Notes: generated by a model not told the origin, from the letters alone. Positions 46,104 to 58,637 are shown, numbered from the stretch's first letter. The stretch: 64,000 bases of DNA from Rugalucina vietnamica (GCA_964017185.1 OZ024869.1:61406761-61470760); one strand, 5' to 3'. Made by a program: numbers and translations.

Positions 46104-48366
46104 TATATTGCCCCAACGTCAAGACCAATGAAGCCCTGGTGTCATACATTTTCAGAATAATCAATATTCTGTTCATTTGCAATTTCGTGCAAGTTTTCCC
46201 CTTCAAATGACAAGGTTTTTCTGTAGTAAGTCTAAGGAGACTATAGACCCCCGGGGGCATGTCCAAATTTGACCCCAGGGGCATGAATGGCACAATTTAT
46301 GTATAGGACCATTAGTCATTGCCAAATACCAAATATCAAAGCTGTGGGCCCTGTGGTTTCAGAGAAGAAGATTGTAAAGAAAAATTCCATTAAAATGTTC
46401 ATGTTGCCATAGGCTGGTCCAGTCTATTCTGCCCAAAACAATATGCAACCTTTCCTAATGCCAAGTGATGCTGTGTGTGTAATTTGATCAAGATCTGCCT
46501 CCTGGCTTTGGAGATATTGATGTTTTGTCACATACCAAATATCAAAGCTGTGGGCCATGTGGTTTCAGAGAAGATTTTTGATTTTTTCCCCATTAAAACG
46601 CATATGTTGCCAGGGCAACCAGTTCCAGTCCAATCTGCAAAAAAAACAATAAGCAACCTTTCTTACTGCCCAGTAAAGCTGTGTGAGTAATTTAATCAAG
46701 ATCCGCATACTGGCTTTGGAGATATTGATGTTTGAAGGTTTTCATGTATTTAAGTCTATGGAGACTATCAACCCCCAGGGGCATGAATTTAAGTAGAAGA
46801 TCATTAGCCATTGCCACATACCAAAAATCAAAGCCTTCTGGTTTCAGAGAAGAAGATTGTTTATTTTTTCCATTAAAACGTAGATGTTACCATGGCAACC
46901 AGAGTTATAGTTTAATCTGCCAAAAAACAATATGCAACCTTTCCTACTGCCCAGTAAAGCTATGTGCGCAATTTTATCAAGATCCGCCAACTGGCTTTGG
47001 AAATATTGATGTTTGAAGGTTTTCCTGTAAGTCTATGGAGACTACCGACCCCCAGGAAGTGGCCAAATTTGATCCCAGGGGCATGAATGGCAAAATTTAT
47101 GTAGAGGACCATTAGCCATTGTCACATACCAAATATCAAAACTGTGGGCCTTTTGGTTTCAGAGAAGATTATTTTAGTTTTTCCCATTGTAAGTGTATGG
47201 GAGCTATATGTTGCCATGGAAACCACAATTTTGATACAATCTGTCCCAAAACCTAATGCAATCAATCCCCCAACCCAATGATGATTAACATTAAATTTGA
47301 TAAAAACTAGAAAATGTGTTTATGAAACACTAAGCCCCCAACTGGTAAGCCACTTTCAAGATGTAAAAATGTCCAAAAAATGACTAAGTTCAAATTGTAA
47401 AAAAGTGACAAAAATTAATCTGAGGAGTATATCCCAACCACATGCATATCTTCAAAGCATGGTCACAATGTCTGCAAAGTTTCAAAAGTATCGGTATTAA
47501 ATTGTAGTAGGAGTTGCGCACACAAGGTACCCTCTATCCATCCACTAAAATTCCCGAAAAAATGACTAAGTTCAAATTGTGAAAAAAATGACAAAAAATA
47601 ACCCAAGGATTATATCCAAACCACATGCATATCTTCAGACCAAGCCCATAATACATGTAAAGTTTTAAATGAATTGGCATGAAACTGTAGGAGGAGTTGC
47701 GCACACAAGGTACCCACTGCCCATTCACTTTCATTGTCAAAATGCCAGAAAAATGGCTAAGTTTAAATTGCGAAAAAAGTGATAAAAATTAATCTGAGGA
47801 TTATATCCAAACCACATGCATATCTTCAAAGCATGGTCACAACATCTGTAAAGTTTGAAGAGAATCGGAATAAAACTGTAGGAGGAGTTGCGCACACAAG
47901 GTATCCACTATCTATTCACTTTATCAAGAATTAAAAAGGGAAATAACTCTCACAGAATTGGCCCCTAGCCCCTTGAATTTACATGAAAGAAAAAATATGG
48001 GTCCTCTTAATTTTTATATACAAACTACATACCAAATTTCAAGATCCTAGCTCGAACGGTTCCTGACCGAGTGCTCACGCATCACAGACTGACTGACTGA
48101 CTGACTGCACTCACTCACTCACTCACTCACTCACTCACTCACTGCACTGCACGGACAGACCCAAACCAATATGCCCCCTTTTTTTGGGGGGGGCATAATT
48201 TTTGGGGGCATAAAAATAGAAAAAAAAATGATCAAAATCGGCCCACTTAAAGCTTCAGAAATATTCTTTGTGGAGAGACGGACGGATGGATGGATTACAG
48301 CGATGGACGACTGATACTTGCCTATCCTATAAGCTCACCTGTGTGCCTTCGGCTCAGATGAGCTTA
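46104..48366 (+). repeat. family A/G element, right portion
   Basis: It resumes the stub at 39515-39589 with TATTGCCCCAACG and GAAGCCCTGG. Units carry CCCCCGGGGGCATG, GACCCCAGGGGCATGAATGG, GTTGCC..GGCAACCAG and GGCTTTGGAGATATTGATG. It ends GACGGACGGATGGATGG and the hairpin AAGCTCACCTGTGTGCCTTC, GGCTCAGATGAGCTT (48331-48365), 70 bp from exon b. A family E element is inserted at about 47302-48230. Confidence 0.8.
47302..48230 (+). mobile_element. satellite-bearing element, family E (about 190 bp units)
   Basis: It begins ACTAGAAAATGTGTTTATGA, AGCCCCCAACTGG. Three units carry AAATTGTGAAAAAAGTGAC, CAAACCACATGCATATCTTC and GTAGGAGGAGTTGCGCACAC. It ends with (GACT)n, (CACT)n and GCACGGACAGAC, then TTTTGGGGGGGGCATAA, complementary to the start. 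The host TTAAATTTGAT/CAAAATCGGCC is continuous across it. Confidence 0.8.
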
Positions 48367-48438
48367 TAAAGAGATTTGTGCTGCTAAATGTCACTCTAGT
48401 GCAGCCACTGAAGCCAAGGAATGCACCCACCCACTCAC

Positions 48439-48598
48439 CAGCAAATGTTTTCTGAGCTTTGGTTGGAGATTGGACTGGTGGTTCATCATCTATCTCATGC
48501 TTCTCTACCACAATCTTGCGTAATGGCTTAACATGTACATCCTGCTTGTGGCGGTGTAGTTCTGGTGCGTGGGTTGATGTACCTTGCACTGGTTCAGT
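48439..48598 (-). CDS. CORO7: coronin-7 exon b (inter-propeller linker)
   Basis: A 160-nt exon with acceptor TGTGACAG/ACTGAA and donor GCTG/GTGAGT, phase 0 in and phase 1 out. It encodes about 53 residues beginning TEPVQGTSTHAPELHRHKQD, followed by a basic stretch (KPLRKIVVEKHE), an acidic IDDEPP and QSPTKAQKTFA. Low complexity and charge suit the linker that joins the two propellers. Its outgoing phase (one base, G) combines with the first two bases of the next exon, CA, to give Ala, and that next exon is confidently coronin-7. Coronin-7 is a Golgi and cytoplasmic actin-regulatory protein with two propellers and no C-terminal coiled coil (established knowledge). The linker itself diverges quickly, so the call leans on phase continuity. 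Confidence 0.7.
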
Positions 48599-48723
48599 CT
48601 GTCACAATACAGAACTTATACTCGTTCATTGTCTCAAAACAGTGAAACAGTGAAACAGAAACAACGCACAATGGCTATAAGTATGAGAGCATGAAAAGAT
48701 GACATTTTGATATTGAATAAATA

Positions 48724-48850
48724 TGAGCCACCTCGTGGAAAAAACAACAAAGTGGTTTCCGAACAGGTCTGACACAAACCGGCCTGTACAGCTACAAGCA
48801 GGCTAGAAGCTTGAAATTAGGTAGAGGAGGAATTGTACTATTAAGCAAAT
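48724..48850. mobile_element. M1 MITE, left half
   Basis: TGAGCCACCTCGTGGAAAAA with flanking TA, through GAACAGGTCTGACACAAACC, broken off at about 48850 where another element begins. Confidence 0.75.
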
Positions 48851-51800
48851 GGCCAAGTCAAAAAAGAACTCAATTTCAGATTCTTTTTCAACCCATTTGG
48901 TAGAAAAATCCAAGTGGTACAGTGGGTTAGTATAGTCCATAAGAGGCACTTTAAGCATGGATGCCAGATCTGAAAGTGGTGCAGATTTTTTTATAAGCTA
49001 ACAAACACACTCACACTAAATTCAATAACATTACTCTGATAAATGGGGGTGCACCTACAAAATCAGTCACAACTCAGCTGCCACTAGCCCTCGAGCACTG
49101 AACTATATACCAAATTACAGCTAAAACATTGGCCTAACTTCCTATGGTAAAATATGCAAATAACTTAATTTGCATATTCATGAATATTAATTTTAATCAT
49201 CATAAAAAGTTAAAAACCATAAAAAAATAAAACGTGGAGAAAACAATACAAAACAAAAGGAAACTCCATTATTGTGGCATATATATATCACATAATTGAT
49301 GAAATTGACAGCTTCTTTCTCGCAGCTGACATATGAACATTACCTCATTTGCATATCTATGAATATTAATGACAAGTTTGAACAATATGCATAAGTATTA
49401 AGTAGGAGAAACAGATGACAAATGCTGGTATATCTCTAGAGATATGTAGGTTTTATGTATGTTGGACTACTGAACTTGATCTCATATATGAGATTACACA
49501 TAACTGTAGCTCTTTCATTCACTGACATGTTTTACAAATAATCTAATGTGCATAGTCGTGAAGATTAAACACATTAAGCATTCCAAAAACCTCATTAAAC
49601 GTTAAAACCTGTAAATAGCTACAAAAGGTCCAAACCATCATTGTTTGGCATGGTGCTTTTCCACCATTGATACCATTTGGCATATTTTCTAGTATCATGA
49701 ACATATATGACAGTTATCTCATTTGCACAGTCATGAATATTAATGAAAACCTTTGGAATTGCCAAAAAAGCATGAAAAATGTAAGGTGGTGTTCCTCTTG
49801 TATATGGGCTGGTAAGTGACAAAAAGAACTAAAGATGGTATCAAGAGATAATAATGTACATTTTCTTGTATTATGAACATATATGACAATTATCTTGTTT
49901 GCATTTTCATGAATATTAGTAAATACTTAAGAAAATAGCGAAAAATCATGGAAAATGTAAGGCGGTATACCTCTTATATGGGTTGGAAACTGATATATAG
50001 TTCTCAAAATAGTATTAAGTAAATTGGAATGCAATTTACTATTGTAATGTAGGCTGATAATTCAAGAATTTCGGTTTTGTGTCTTGAATATTTTTTAAAA
50101 CAGTGGAAATTGGAAAAAATGTGGACAAACGTTGGCAATATTCTTAAAAAGCAATAAGTAGGTCAGCAACTAGAGCTAAAGATGGTATCAAATGATTGCT
50201 AGGATTATTTGCTGTAGAGCCATTGTCTGACATAAGACTCATTTGGTTTTAAGTTTCAACATAAGGCTCATTAGGTTTAATTTTCATTAATATTAATGAA
50301 AACTCTGTATGCTTGATGAATTTGATGAAAAAAGTGTGGGAAATATCTACCAAACCACTTGTTTCTTTGTTGCCAGTAGCCATAAAGTGATGAAAGTGGT
50401 ATCTAATGATTGATATACAAATTGTATGTTTTTATATTTTATATTTTATTTCACAAACTTCAGAAAATTTAGAAAAAATGAAAAAGAAAATAAAGGTGTT
50501 ATGCCTACAAAATCACTTGCTTTTTATTTGCTTTTAGTTATAGAGCATAGAGAATGCTATTAAATGATTGCCAGAACATTGTACTTCTATCACATGGTGG
50601 CGATCCGACATACAAATCATACATGCTTTAGTTTCATGAATGTAAATGCAGACTTTAAACAACATCTTTTTTTTTTTTTTTTTTTTTTTTTTTTGAATCT
50701 GTGTGGAATTTATTCTGATTGTCCCCGTAACAATCACTCTTCTGGACCCGGGTTTTCCAGAAGTGTTACATATAGAAATCTTTCTCTCTCTCATTCGCTC
50801 ATCTAATATACATGTGCACTATTCTTCCTCACTCCTTGTATACTGTAAAGTTTTTAAATACATAAACATAATGTTTTTATTATCTTGTGGCAATAGTGCA
50901 CCTTTCATACTAACTCTCACCCAATCATGTATAATGTATAAACATTCTTACTTACTTACTTACTATATACATGTATCTATATACAAACATACACAACAGA
51001 TTCAGGATTTTGTATATAAAAAAATGAAAGCAAGAAACAAAAAGCAAGAAGAATAGAGAAAAAGGAAAAAATGTCAGAAGGAAGAGAAAGTACATGTAAT
51101 AAACATATAGAAGTGGCAGCCTTATGAAGGCAAAAAGGGGAGATGGGATGCACAGTGTGCGCATTATGTTTCAAGTTTTATGAAGTCATTTGCTACTCAC
51201 ATTAACTAGCTGATCATTTTTTGGTGCATTAAATCATACAATATCATTAAACAGTAATAGGTATGGGCTCCATTCTTTCAAAAATGTTTCATGTTTTTCT
51301 TCTGTATATGCTATTTGTTTGTGCACTTTAAACATAAATTTAAGTTTGTACTTGAAAACAAGTAGAGATAAAGATTGCTCTTTACATCTTGTTATATAAG
51401 TATAATATTTTGCATACAGTATTATAAAGTTTAGAACTTTCGAATAACTCTCTTCTTCCTGCCATCCAAGTATGAAATATTTTTCAGAAATGTGACAGTC
51501 AATATCAAATGTGCTTAACCAAACTATTACACTTTTAACAAAGCTTTGTGTCTTTTGGCATTGCCAGAACAAGTGTATAATTGACTCATTGCTTGATTGG
51601 CAGAAAGTACATAGTCCATCATTTTTAATTCTCATTTGTTGCAGTAGTTTATTTGTGACCAATAAATTGTTATTAATACTTATTTGAAACCATCTCAGTG
51701 CCGGATATGAAGTAACTCTGTATGGGAATGTGTATATGGCTTTCCATTCACTAAATTCGTCAATATCATAAATTTTGTTCCATGTAATCTTTCCAGTAGG

Positions 51801-53440
51801 AATATCATTATTTCTATTTAGTATTTGATACATATCATTTGATCCTTTTCCATGTCTTAAAATATGGCGTATTGTTGATGGTATAAAAGGAGTTGTCTCC
51901 TTAAAGCTAATATCTATTTTAATATGTTTTAGGTACTGTTTAATTACTTTAATCAGCCCATTATATTGAAGAAAGTTAGTTTTTATCCCTGTTTTCCTGC
52001 TGAAGTCTGCTTGCGTATAGAAATCACCATTATCATCAACCAAGTCATTTATATATTTTACCCCTTTATTAAACCATGGTTTAAAAAATATACTTGTGCC
52101 ATCTATTTTAATGATTTCATTATAAAATAGTGGACTTTTCAATACAACTTCATCATTAAGGATCATTTTTTTATCTAAATGTCTAAAAGATAATAACACA
52201 TCTTTCAAAAACTTGTTAGGTATATGTGTGATTATTTCTTGTACATAATTCATGCCACACCCTGTTAGTTTCTCAATCTGAATTATATTTAAACAACATC
52301 TTAGCAATCATTTGATACCAATTTCAGCGATCTAAGGCAATTTGCTGCAAAGATGTAGGTCATTTTGTAGGTAGACAATGCCATTTTGTCCATCATTTTC
52401 CTACAGCATCTACAATTTTCATTAATATTTATGCAAACAAAATTGGATAAATTTAATAAAGACTACATGACCATATTAAATTATATTGGTATTTATTTAA
52501 TACAATTGCCAGCACACTATGACAATCCGCATCTGAGACATAAGTAATTTTGTAGGTTTGTTCCAATATTTTCGGTACAATTTTTCACTGATATTGGAAG
52601 TTTTCATTTACATTCATGGGATTAAAAATCCAACCGTGTATAAATCAGATCATTGGGCTATGATACATTGTCTTAGCAATAATTTTATACCAATTTCAGC
52701 ATTCTATTGCAATTTGCTGCTAGGATATGGTCATTTTCTAAAGGGTGTTAAGAAAGTTTGTTCCGCACTTTACCACATGGTTTGAAAATATTTCAAATAT
52801 ACAAATTAGATATAATTGTCAAAACGATTCATAACAGGAGAAAGTTTGTCAAATGGTATAAGTACATAAACCAATTTTTGACAATGATTCAGGCCTATAA
52901 TTATATACTGTTTTTTATGATTTTTCTGACATTTTAATGTCTTTGTATTAAATAACATGAATATGCATTTCTTTAATTGCATGATATGTCAGTGAATCAT
53001 AGAGATATCTCTAAGCTCTAAAATAAGACCAAATTTGGTGGTCTAGGGTATAGCCACACTTCCAATTCAGAGAAACATATAATGGGTTGCCATGGAAACC
53101 GTTATTTTATGTATTTGGGTTGAGTTTATTTAAGGCACACACTTTGATTGCAATTCAGGAGTCTCAAGAAATAAATTGACACCCATGAAAAGTAGTATTG
53201 AGTGTTGGGGGTGCAAGATAAGCCTTATTACCCCCGATAATGTGAAAAAATTGTATTTTAGTGGGTGGGGTATCAAAATGGCGTCTGAAAAAAAATCTGC
53301 ACCACTTTTCTTTCTGGCATCCACCCTAATCTAACTTCTACCCTAATTTAACTTCTATATAGTTATACTTTTGCATGGTACCAAAGAAATTTTTCTACCA
53401 GACGGGTTGAAAAGAATTTGACTCCAGCTGGCCAGCCCTC
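48851..53440. mobile_element. 4.6 kb AT-rich composite bounded by inverted repeats
   Basis: The left end (48851-49005) and the complement of the right end (53275-53440) share TTTTTCAACCC, TGGTAGAAAAAT and GGATGCCAGA..AAAGTGGTGC, AGATTTTTTT in order. Between them are diverged AT-rich tandem units of about 220 bp with GCATATTCATGAATATTAA, AATGTAAGG.GGT and ATCAAATGATTG phrases. A Tx1-like LINE is inserted at 50669-52287. No gene outside that LINE. Confidence 0.6.
50669..52287 (-). mobile_element. Tx1/L1-like LINE, 5' truncated, with poly(A) and 15 bp TSD
   Basis: On the minus strand an open frame of about 350 codons (from about 52287 to 51234) encodes the C-terminal part of a LINE ORF2. Visible segments are GCGMNYVQEI at the start, FFKPWFNKGVKYINDLVDD, GKITWNKIY, ALRWFQISINNNLLVTNKLL and the zinc-knuckle-like CTFCQSSNESIIHLFWQC. 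This arrangement (W-x-K-I-Y, then L-R-W-F-Q, then C-x2-C-x8-H-x4-C) is typical of the post-RT region of Tx1-group LINEs. A 3' UTR follows and ends in a poly(A) tail, seen as a T run at about 50668-50695 on the plus strand. TTTAAACAACATCTT occurs on both sides (50654-50668 and 52288-52302). The frame is unbroken, so the insertion is young, though 5' truncation removed the RT and endonuclease. Confidence 0.9.
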
Positions 53441-53584
53441 TGACTAATTTTTATTCAAAGCCAAGAGCACTAAATAAATTCTTTTTGTTTTATTGAATAC
53501 ATCTACCTATCTGTAAGGGTGGCCACTAACTAGCTTGACATGCACCGGATAGGCACTGCCAAACACAGGTACCATCAATTAAAA

Positions 53585-53732
53585 ACAAGTAGCCCAAGGG
53601 AACGATCGCTCACCTGAGAGTCAACAAGTACAGTCACTGGACAAAGTAATTGGGGTTTTTACCATATATGGGTATGGTGGCCATCTTGGTCATGTGACCT
53701 TGAAACCCTACTTACATCAGCAGAAGAGCTCT
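53585..53732 (+). repeat. family B left stub
   Basis: AAGTAGCCCAAGGGAACGAT, GCTCACCTGAGAG and ATGGTGGCCATCTTGGTCAT, cut off by the TGACGTCA elements that follow. Confidence 0.7.
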
Positions 53733-54048
53733 CCCAGCAGGCACCTGACGTCTGTTTGACGTCAGATATTGGTTATATTTTGGTCGCGACGTCATATAAC
53801 CAATTTCCAACGTCTATCAGACGTCATTTCCTGACGTCTTTTGGACGTCTGGATTGGACGTTGTTTTGACGTCAAACTAGTTCGTCAGTTAGACGTCGTA
53901 ATCAAGACGTGATTTAGACCTTGTGTTTTTCATACTTCTGACCATGTGTGGTGTGCAAATTAATGAAACTTCACTTTGGGTAAAAATCAGATCATTCGTT
54001 TCATGTGTTTCTTTTGCTTTCTTCCTTTCTTTTTTTTCTATGTTACTT
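53733..54048. mobile_element. TGACGTC-repeat element, direct partner of 55226
   Basis: CCCAGCAGGCACCTGACGTC, then GATATTGGTTATATTTTGGT and GACGTCATATAACCAAT. This block recurs in direct orientation at 55226-55400. Confidence 0.65.
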
Positions 54049-56180
54049 CCAGCAGACATTTGACGTCCGTTGGACGTCAGATTGACGTCAGACTCCAACG
54101 TCATAATAACGTTGGAGTTAGGTTGATTTTGAAAGTTTGTTTGTTGTCAAAACTAGACGTCAATCTGACGTGCTAAAGCCAACGTCGGTTTAACGTCTGA
54201 AAGCTGACGTCAATCTGACGTCCTAAAAACGACGTTTGAATTCATGTCATATAAATAGTTTAAGGTGTATATTTTTTCGCAATTTTGAATAACAGTGGAT
54301 TCAGAAGAGCAGTGATGCACTTTTGATAGTCCCTTTTACTCCTTTGATAGAGTTTTTCGGAACATACAAAATGTTCAAGATATTAATTCAGCCTGATGTT
54401 GGTACATCTTATTTAAGCAAAATTTTATTGCTTTATGGTGCTAAAACCAATAAGACATTAGTGTGAGAAATAAGATTATTCTGAACAATGGTGAAATAAA
54501 TATTAAAATATACAAATTTTATTTTCATCTTTATTGAAAGTTTGATAATTTAGTGAAAGACTTTATTTTGATTAATAGATAATCATTTTTGTCTACATTA
54601 ATTAAGCATGAGGGCGAAATATGGGATTTCCCATACGAGACTCAGATATGACTTTTAAGTGGCAAGGTTGAAATTATTATTTGAATTTGATATTATATAG
54701 AGGATATTACACTCGTGGTCATTTCATATGAAATTTATTAAACGAGCCTTCAGCGAGTTTAATAAATTATTAAACGAGCCTTCAGCGAGTTTAATAAATT
54801 TCATATGAAATGACCACGAGTGTAAGATTCGTTTTATCATATGACTTCTAAAATAGGATTTTATCGCCTTCGAAGTGGACATAATTTCAATGAAAATTTA
54901 CATTGTTGTTACGGACGTCGTCAATGACGTTACGTCCCAGCAGGCACATGGCGTCAAAATGACGTCATATCAACGTCGATGCGACGTCATGCGACGTCAT
55001 GACGTCGCATCGATGTCGTCGCATCGACGTTGACATGACGTCATTCTGACGTCATGTGCCTGCTGGGGTATTCCCGCAAAAGTGTTATTACACGTGTGGT
55101 CATACGATTTTTATGACATGACGTTATCCACTGGAAAACAGCGACGTCATATGATAATACAAAATATGTGTAATAAATTATGTCAGTTTAAGGGCAGCTA
55201 ACTCTGTCGACATATATGAAAAACACGTCCCCAGCAGGCATCTGACGTCAACTTGACGTCGGATATTGGTTGTATTTTGGTCACGACGTCATACAACCAA
55301 TAACCAACGTCCACCTGACGTCCAGTCCTGACGTCAGTGGACGTATTGATATGACGTCGAAATGACGCCGGATTCAAACGTTAGTCTAACGTCATATGTC
55401 GACAGAGTTAGCTGCCCTTGAACTGACATAATTTCTTGCGCAAATGTAACAACATCAAATTCAAATAATAATTTCAACATTGCCACTTTTAAAAAAGCCA
55501 TATCTAGGTCTCGTATCGGAAATCACCATCGTATCGAAAAATAATTATTTGTTAATCAAAATAAAGTCTTTCACTAAATTATTAAACCTTCTAATAAGAC
55601 GAAAATGAAATTTGTATATTTTAATACTTATTTCACCATTTTAAATTATTGATTGTTCACAATAGTCTTATTATTTACACTAATGTCTTATTTGTTTAAG
55701 CACCATATAACAATAAAATTTGACATGAATAAGATATACCAACATCAGAGTGATTCAACATATTAAACATTTTCCCGAATAACTCTATCAAAGGAGTGAA
55801 AGGGAATAAAAATAGTGCATCACCGCACTACTGAATCCACTTCAGGATTTCAGAATGTTAATTAAACTGCGAATAAACATTCACGATATCGGTTTTAGCA
55901 CGTCAGATTGACGTCTGTTTTTGACGTCAAACAAACTTTCAAAATCAACCTAAACCCAACGTCATTATGACGTCACATTTGAGACATCAAACCAACGTTG
56001 TTTTTCTGACGTCAGAATGACGTCTGTTTTTGACGTCAGAATGACGTCTGTTTTTGACGTCAGAATGACGTCTGTTTTTGACGTCAAACAAACTTTCAAA
56101 ATCAACCTAAATCCAACGTCATTATGACGTCGGAGTCTGACGTCTATCTGACGTCCAACTGACGTCAAATGTCTGCTGGG
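54049..56180. mobile_element. foldback element with TGACGTCA arrays
   Basis: The left arm starts CCAGCAGACATTTGACGTC, the right arm ends with the complement GACGTCAAATGTCTGCTGG. Arms of about 500-600 bp pair: first a TGACGTC-rich part containing AACGTCATAAT.ACGTTGGA, then a unique AT-rich part (54290-54600 with 55530-55860; for example ACTCCTTTGATAGAGTT and AACTCTATCAAAGGAGT). The centre holds further insertions: a palindrome at about 54700-54830 and a TGACGTCA MITE at 54936-55067. No protein is encoded. Confidence 0.8.
54936..55067. mobile_element. short palindromic TGACGTCA MITE
   Basis: CCCAGCAGGCACATGGCGTC to GACGTCATGTGCCTGCTGGG, nearly self-complementary throughout, with a GCGACGTCATGCGACGTC centre. 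Confidence 0.85.
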
Positions 56181-56219
56181 CTTGTCTGGATTGTGTATCC
56201 TCTTTTCTGCCATTTTGGT

Positions 56220-58220
56220 TCACTTGAAAAAATCATCTAACAAGGTTAGGGTCCTTTAATGACCCCCGGGGTGGGGCCATATTTGACCCCAAGGGCAAGA
56301 TTGGCAGGATTTATGTAGAGCTCCACATGACAATGTTGTATATCAAATATACAAGCTTTGTGTCATGCTGTTGCAGAGAAGATTTGTTCATATATTTCCA
56401 TTATAAGTCTATGGTAGATAATGACATGCCTGGGGGTGGCCTGTATGGACCCCAGGGGCACCGTTGGCAGCATTTATAAAAGAGAGTATTATACATTGGT
56501 CCACACAACATATGAAAGCTCTGTGCCATATGAGCCGCGACGCGAGAAAACCGGTCTTCGGGGTTTACGACCAGGTCTGACACAAACCAACCTGTACAGT
56601 CACAGAAGCAGGCTAGAAGCTTGAAATTTTGGATTTAAGAAGAAGAGAAATTGTACTATCCGCGTAGCAAAAACAAAGGCGCTGTTCAGCTTCGCGGTTA
56701 CCGCGAAGCTGATCTGCGCCTTTGTTTTCGCCTGGGCGAAAATCCGGTTTTCTCACGATGCGGCTCATATGGTTTCAGAGAAGAAGATTTTTTTATGTTT
56801 TTCCCATGATGCCCCCGGGTCGGGGCCCGTATGGACCCCAGGGGCATGACTGGCAGGATTTATAGCAGGATTTATAAAGAAGGCCACTATACATTGCTAC
56901 ACACAAAATATGAAAGCTTTCGGCCTTGTGGTTTCAAAGAAGAAGATTTTTTAAAGTTTTTCCCATGACGCCCCCAGGGTGGGGCCCATATGGACCCCAG
57001 GGGCACGGTTGGCAGGATTTATAAAGAGGACCACTATACATTGCTACAAACAAAATATGAAAGCTCTTGGTCTTGTGGTTTCGGAGTAGAAGATTTTTTA
57101 TGTTTTTCCCATGACCCCCCCCCCCCCCATATTTTGTGCTACACACAAAATATGAAATCTTTGGGTCTTGTGGTTTCGGAGAAGAAGATTTTTTAAAGTT
57201 TTTCCCATGACGCCCCCAAGGCGGGGCCCGTATGGACCCCAGGGGCACGGTTGGCAGGATTTTTAAAGAGGACCACTATACATTGCTACAAACAAAATAT
57301 GAAAGCTCTGGGCCTTGTGGTTTCAGAGAAGAAGATTTTTTTATGTTTTACTCATGACCCCCCCCCCCAGGGCGGGGCCCGTATGGACCCCAGGGGCACA
57401 GTTGGCAGGATTTATAAAGAGGACCATTATACATTGCTACACACAAAATATGAAAGCTTTGGGTCTTGTGGTTTCGGAGAAGAAGATTTTTTAAAGTTTT
57501 TCCCATGACGCCCCCGGGGCGGGGCCCTTATGGACCCCAGGGGCACGGTTGGCAGGATTTATAAAGAGGACCACTATACATTGCTACTGACAAAATATGA
57601 AAGCTCTGGGCCTTGTGATTTCGGAGAAGATTTTTTTATGTTTTCCCATTGTAAGTCTATGGGAGCTAATGGCCCCCGGGGCGGGGCCATTTTTGACACC
57701 AGGGGCATGATTGGCAGGATTTATATAGAGGACCACTAAACATTGCTACATACAAAAAATGACAGCTTTGGGCCTTGTGGTTTTGGAGAAGAAGATTTTT
57801 TTATGTTTTTCCCATGACACCCCCGGGGCGGGGCCCATATGGACCCCAGGGGCACGGTAGGCAGGATTTAGAAAGAGGACCATTATACATTGCTACACAC
57901 AAAATATAAAAGCTCTGGGCCTTGTGGTTTCTGAGAAGAAGTTTTTTTTATGTTTTTCCTATTGTAAGTCTATGTGAGCTATCTGTTGCCATGGAAACTA
58001 GAGTTCTGATCTGACCTGGCCCAAAACCTAATGCAACCTTTCCCCTTCCTCAATGATGCTTTAGATCAAATTTGATCACGATTGGACTTGTTGTCTTAGA
58101 GATATTCAAGTTTGAAAATGTGAAAGACGCACCCACGCACGCACGCACGGACGGACGGACGCCGGCTCGACCACTATACTATAAGCTCCCCATGAGCCTT
58201 CAGCTCAGGTGAGCTAAAAA
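56220..58220 (+). repeat. satellite-bearing element, family G variant (about 185-240 bp units)
   Basis: About nine units with CCCCCGGGGCGGGGCCC, TATGGACCCCAGGGGCACGG, TTGGCAGGATTTATAAAGAG, GACCACTATACATTGCTAC and GTGGTTTC.GAGAAGAAGAT. It ends with CGCACGCACGGACGGACGG and a hairpin at 58180-58214. A M1 MITE interrupts the second unit. Confidence 0.9.
56531..56767. mobile_element. M1 palindromic MITE with TA target duplication
   Basis: The cleanest copy: TGAGCCGCGACGCGAGAAAA to TTTTCTCACGATGCGGCTCA, TA at 56529-56530 and 56768-56769. Removing it restores CTCTGTGCCATATGGTTTCAG, the ordinary unit of the surrounding array. The centre GGCGCTGTTCAGCTTCGCGG, TTACCGCGAAGCTGATCTGC folds back on itself. 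Confidence 0.93.
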
Positions 58221-58637
58221 AATCATAAGAATTTGCATTAGGTGGTGGGGTAATTTTTCACTTTTTGTCAATAAACAATGAAAGTAATGCTCGTGAAAAC
58301 CATATTTTTGCATGAACATGAGTTTATCTTTAGAAATGATATGGTTTAAAGGTCAAAGAATGGCGTTTCAAAAAGTTGCATCTGACAGAATAACGAAATT
58401 TGCAAATTTCAAAAAATGGGGGTACCAATAATCATATTCATTAGGGCATCCTGCAATGAGAAAAATTTTGTGAAGTTATCACTGCTATGAAGTCTATGAA
58501 GGTTTTGTCTTTTGAGCCGTGCTAACAGTATTTTCAGATTAATTTTAGTTTTGAAGAAAATCAATAAAATGTAAGTGGCCTATAAGAACTTTTGGCTAGG
58601 ATAATTGTTGTTTTTATAAAATATTGAAACATATTCT

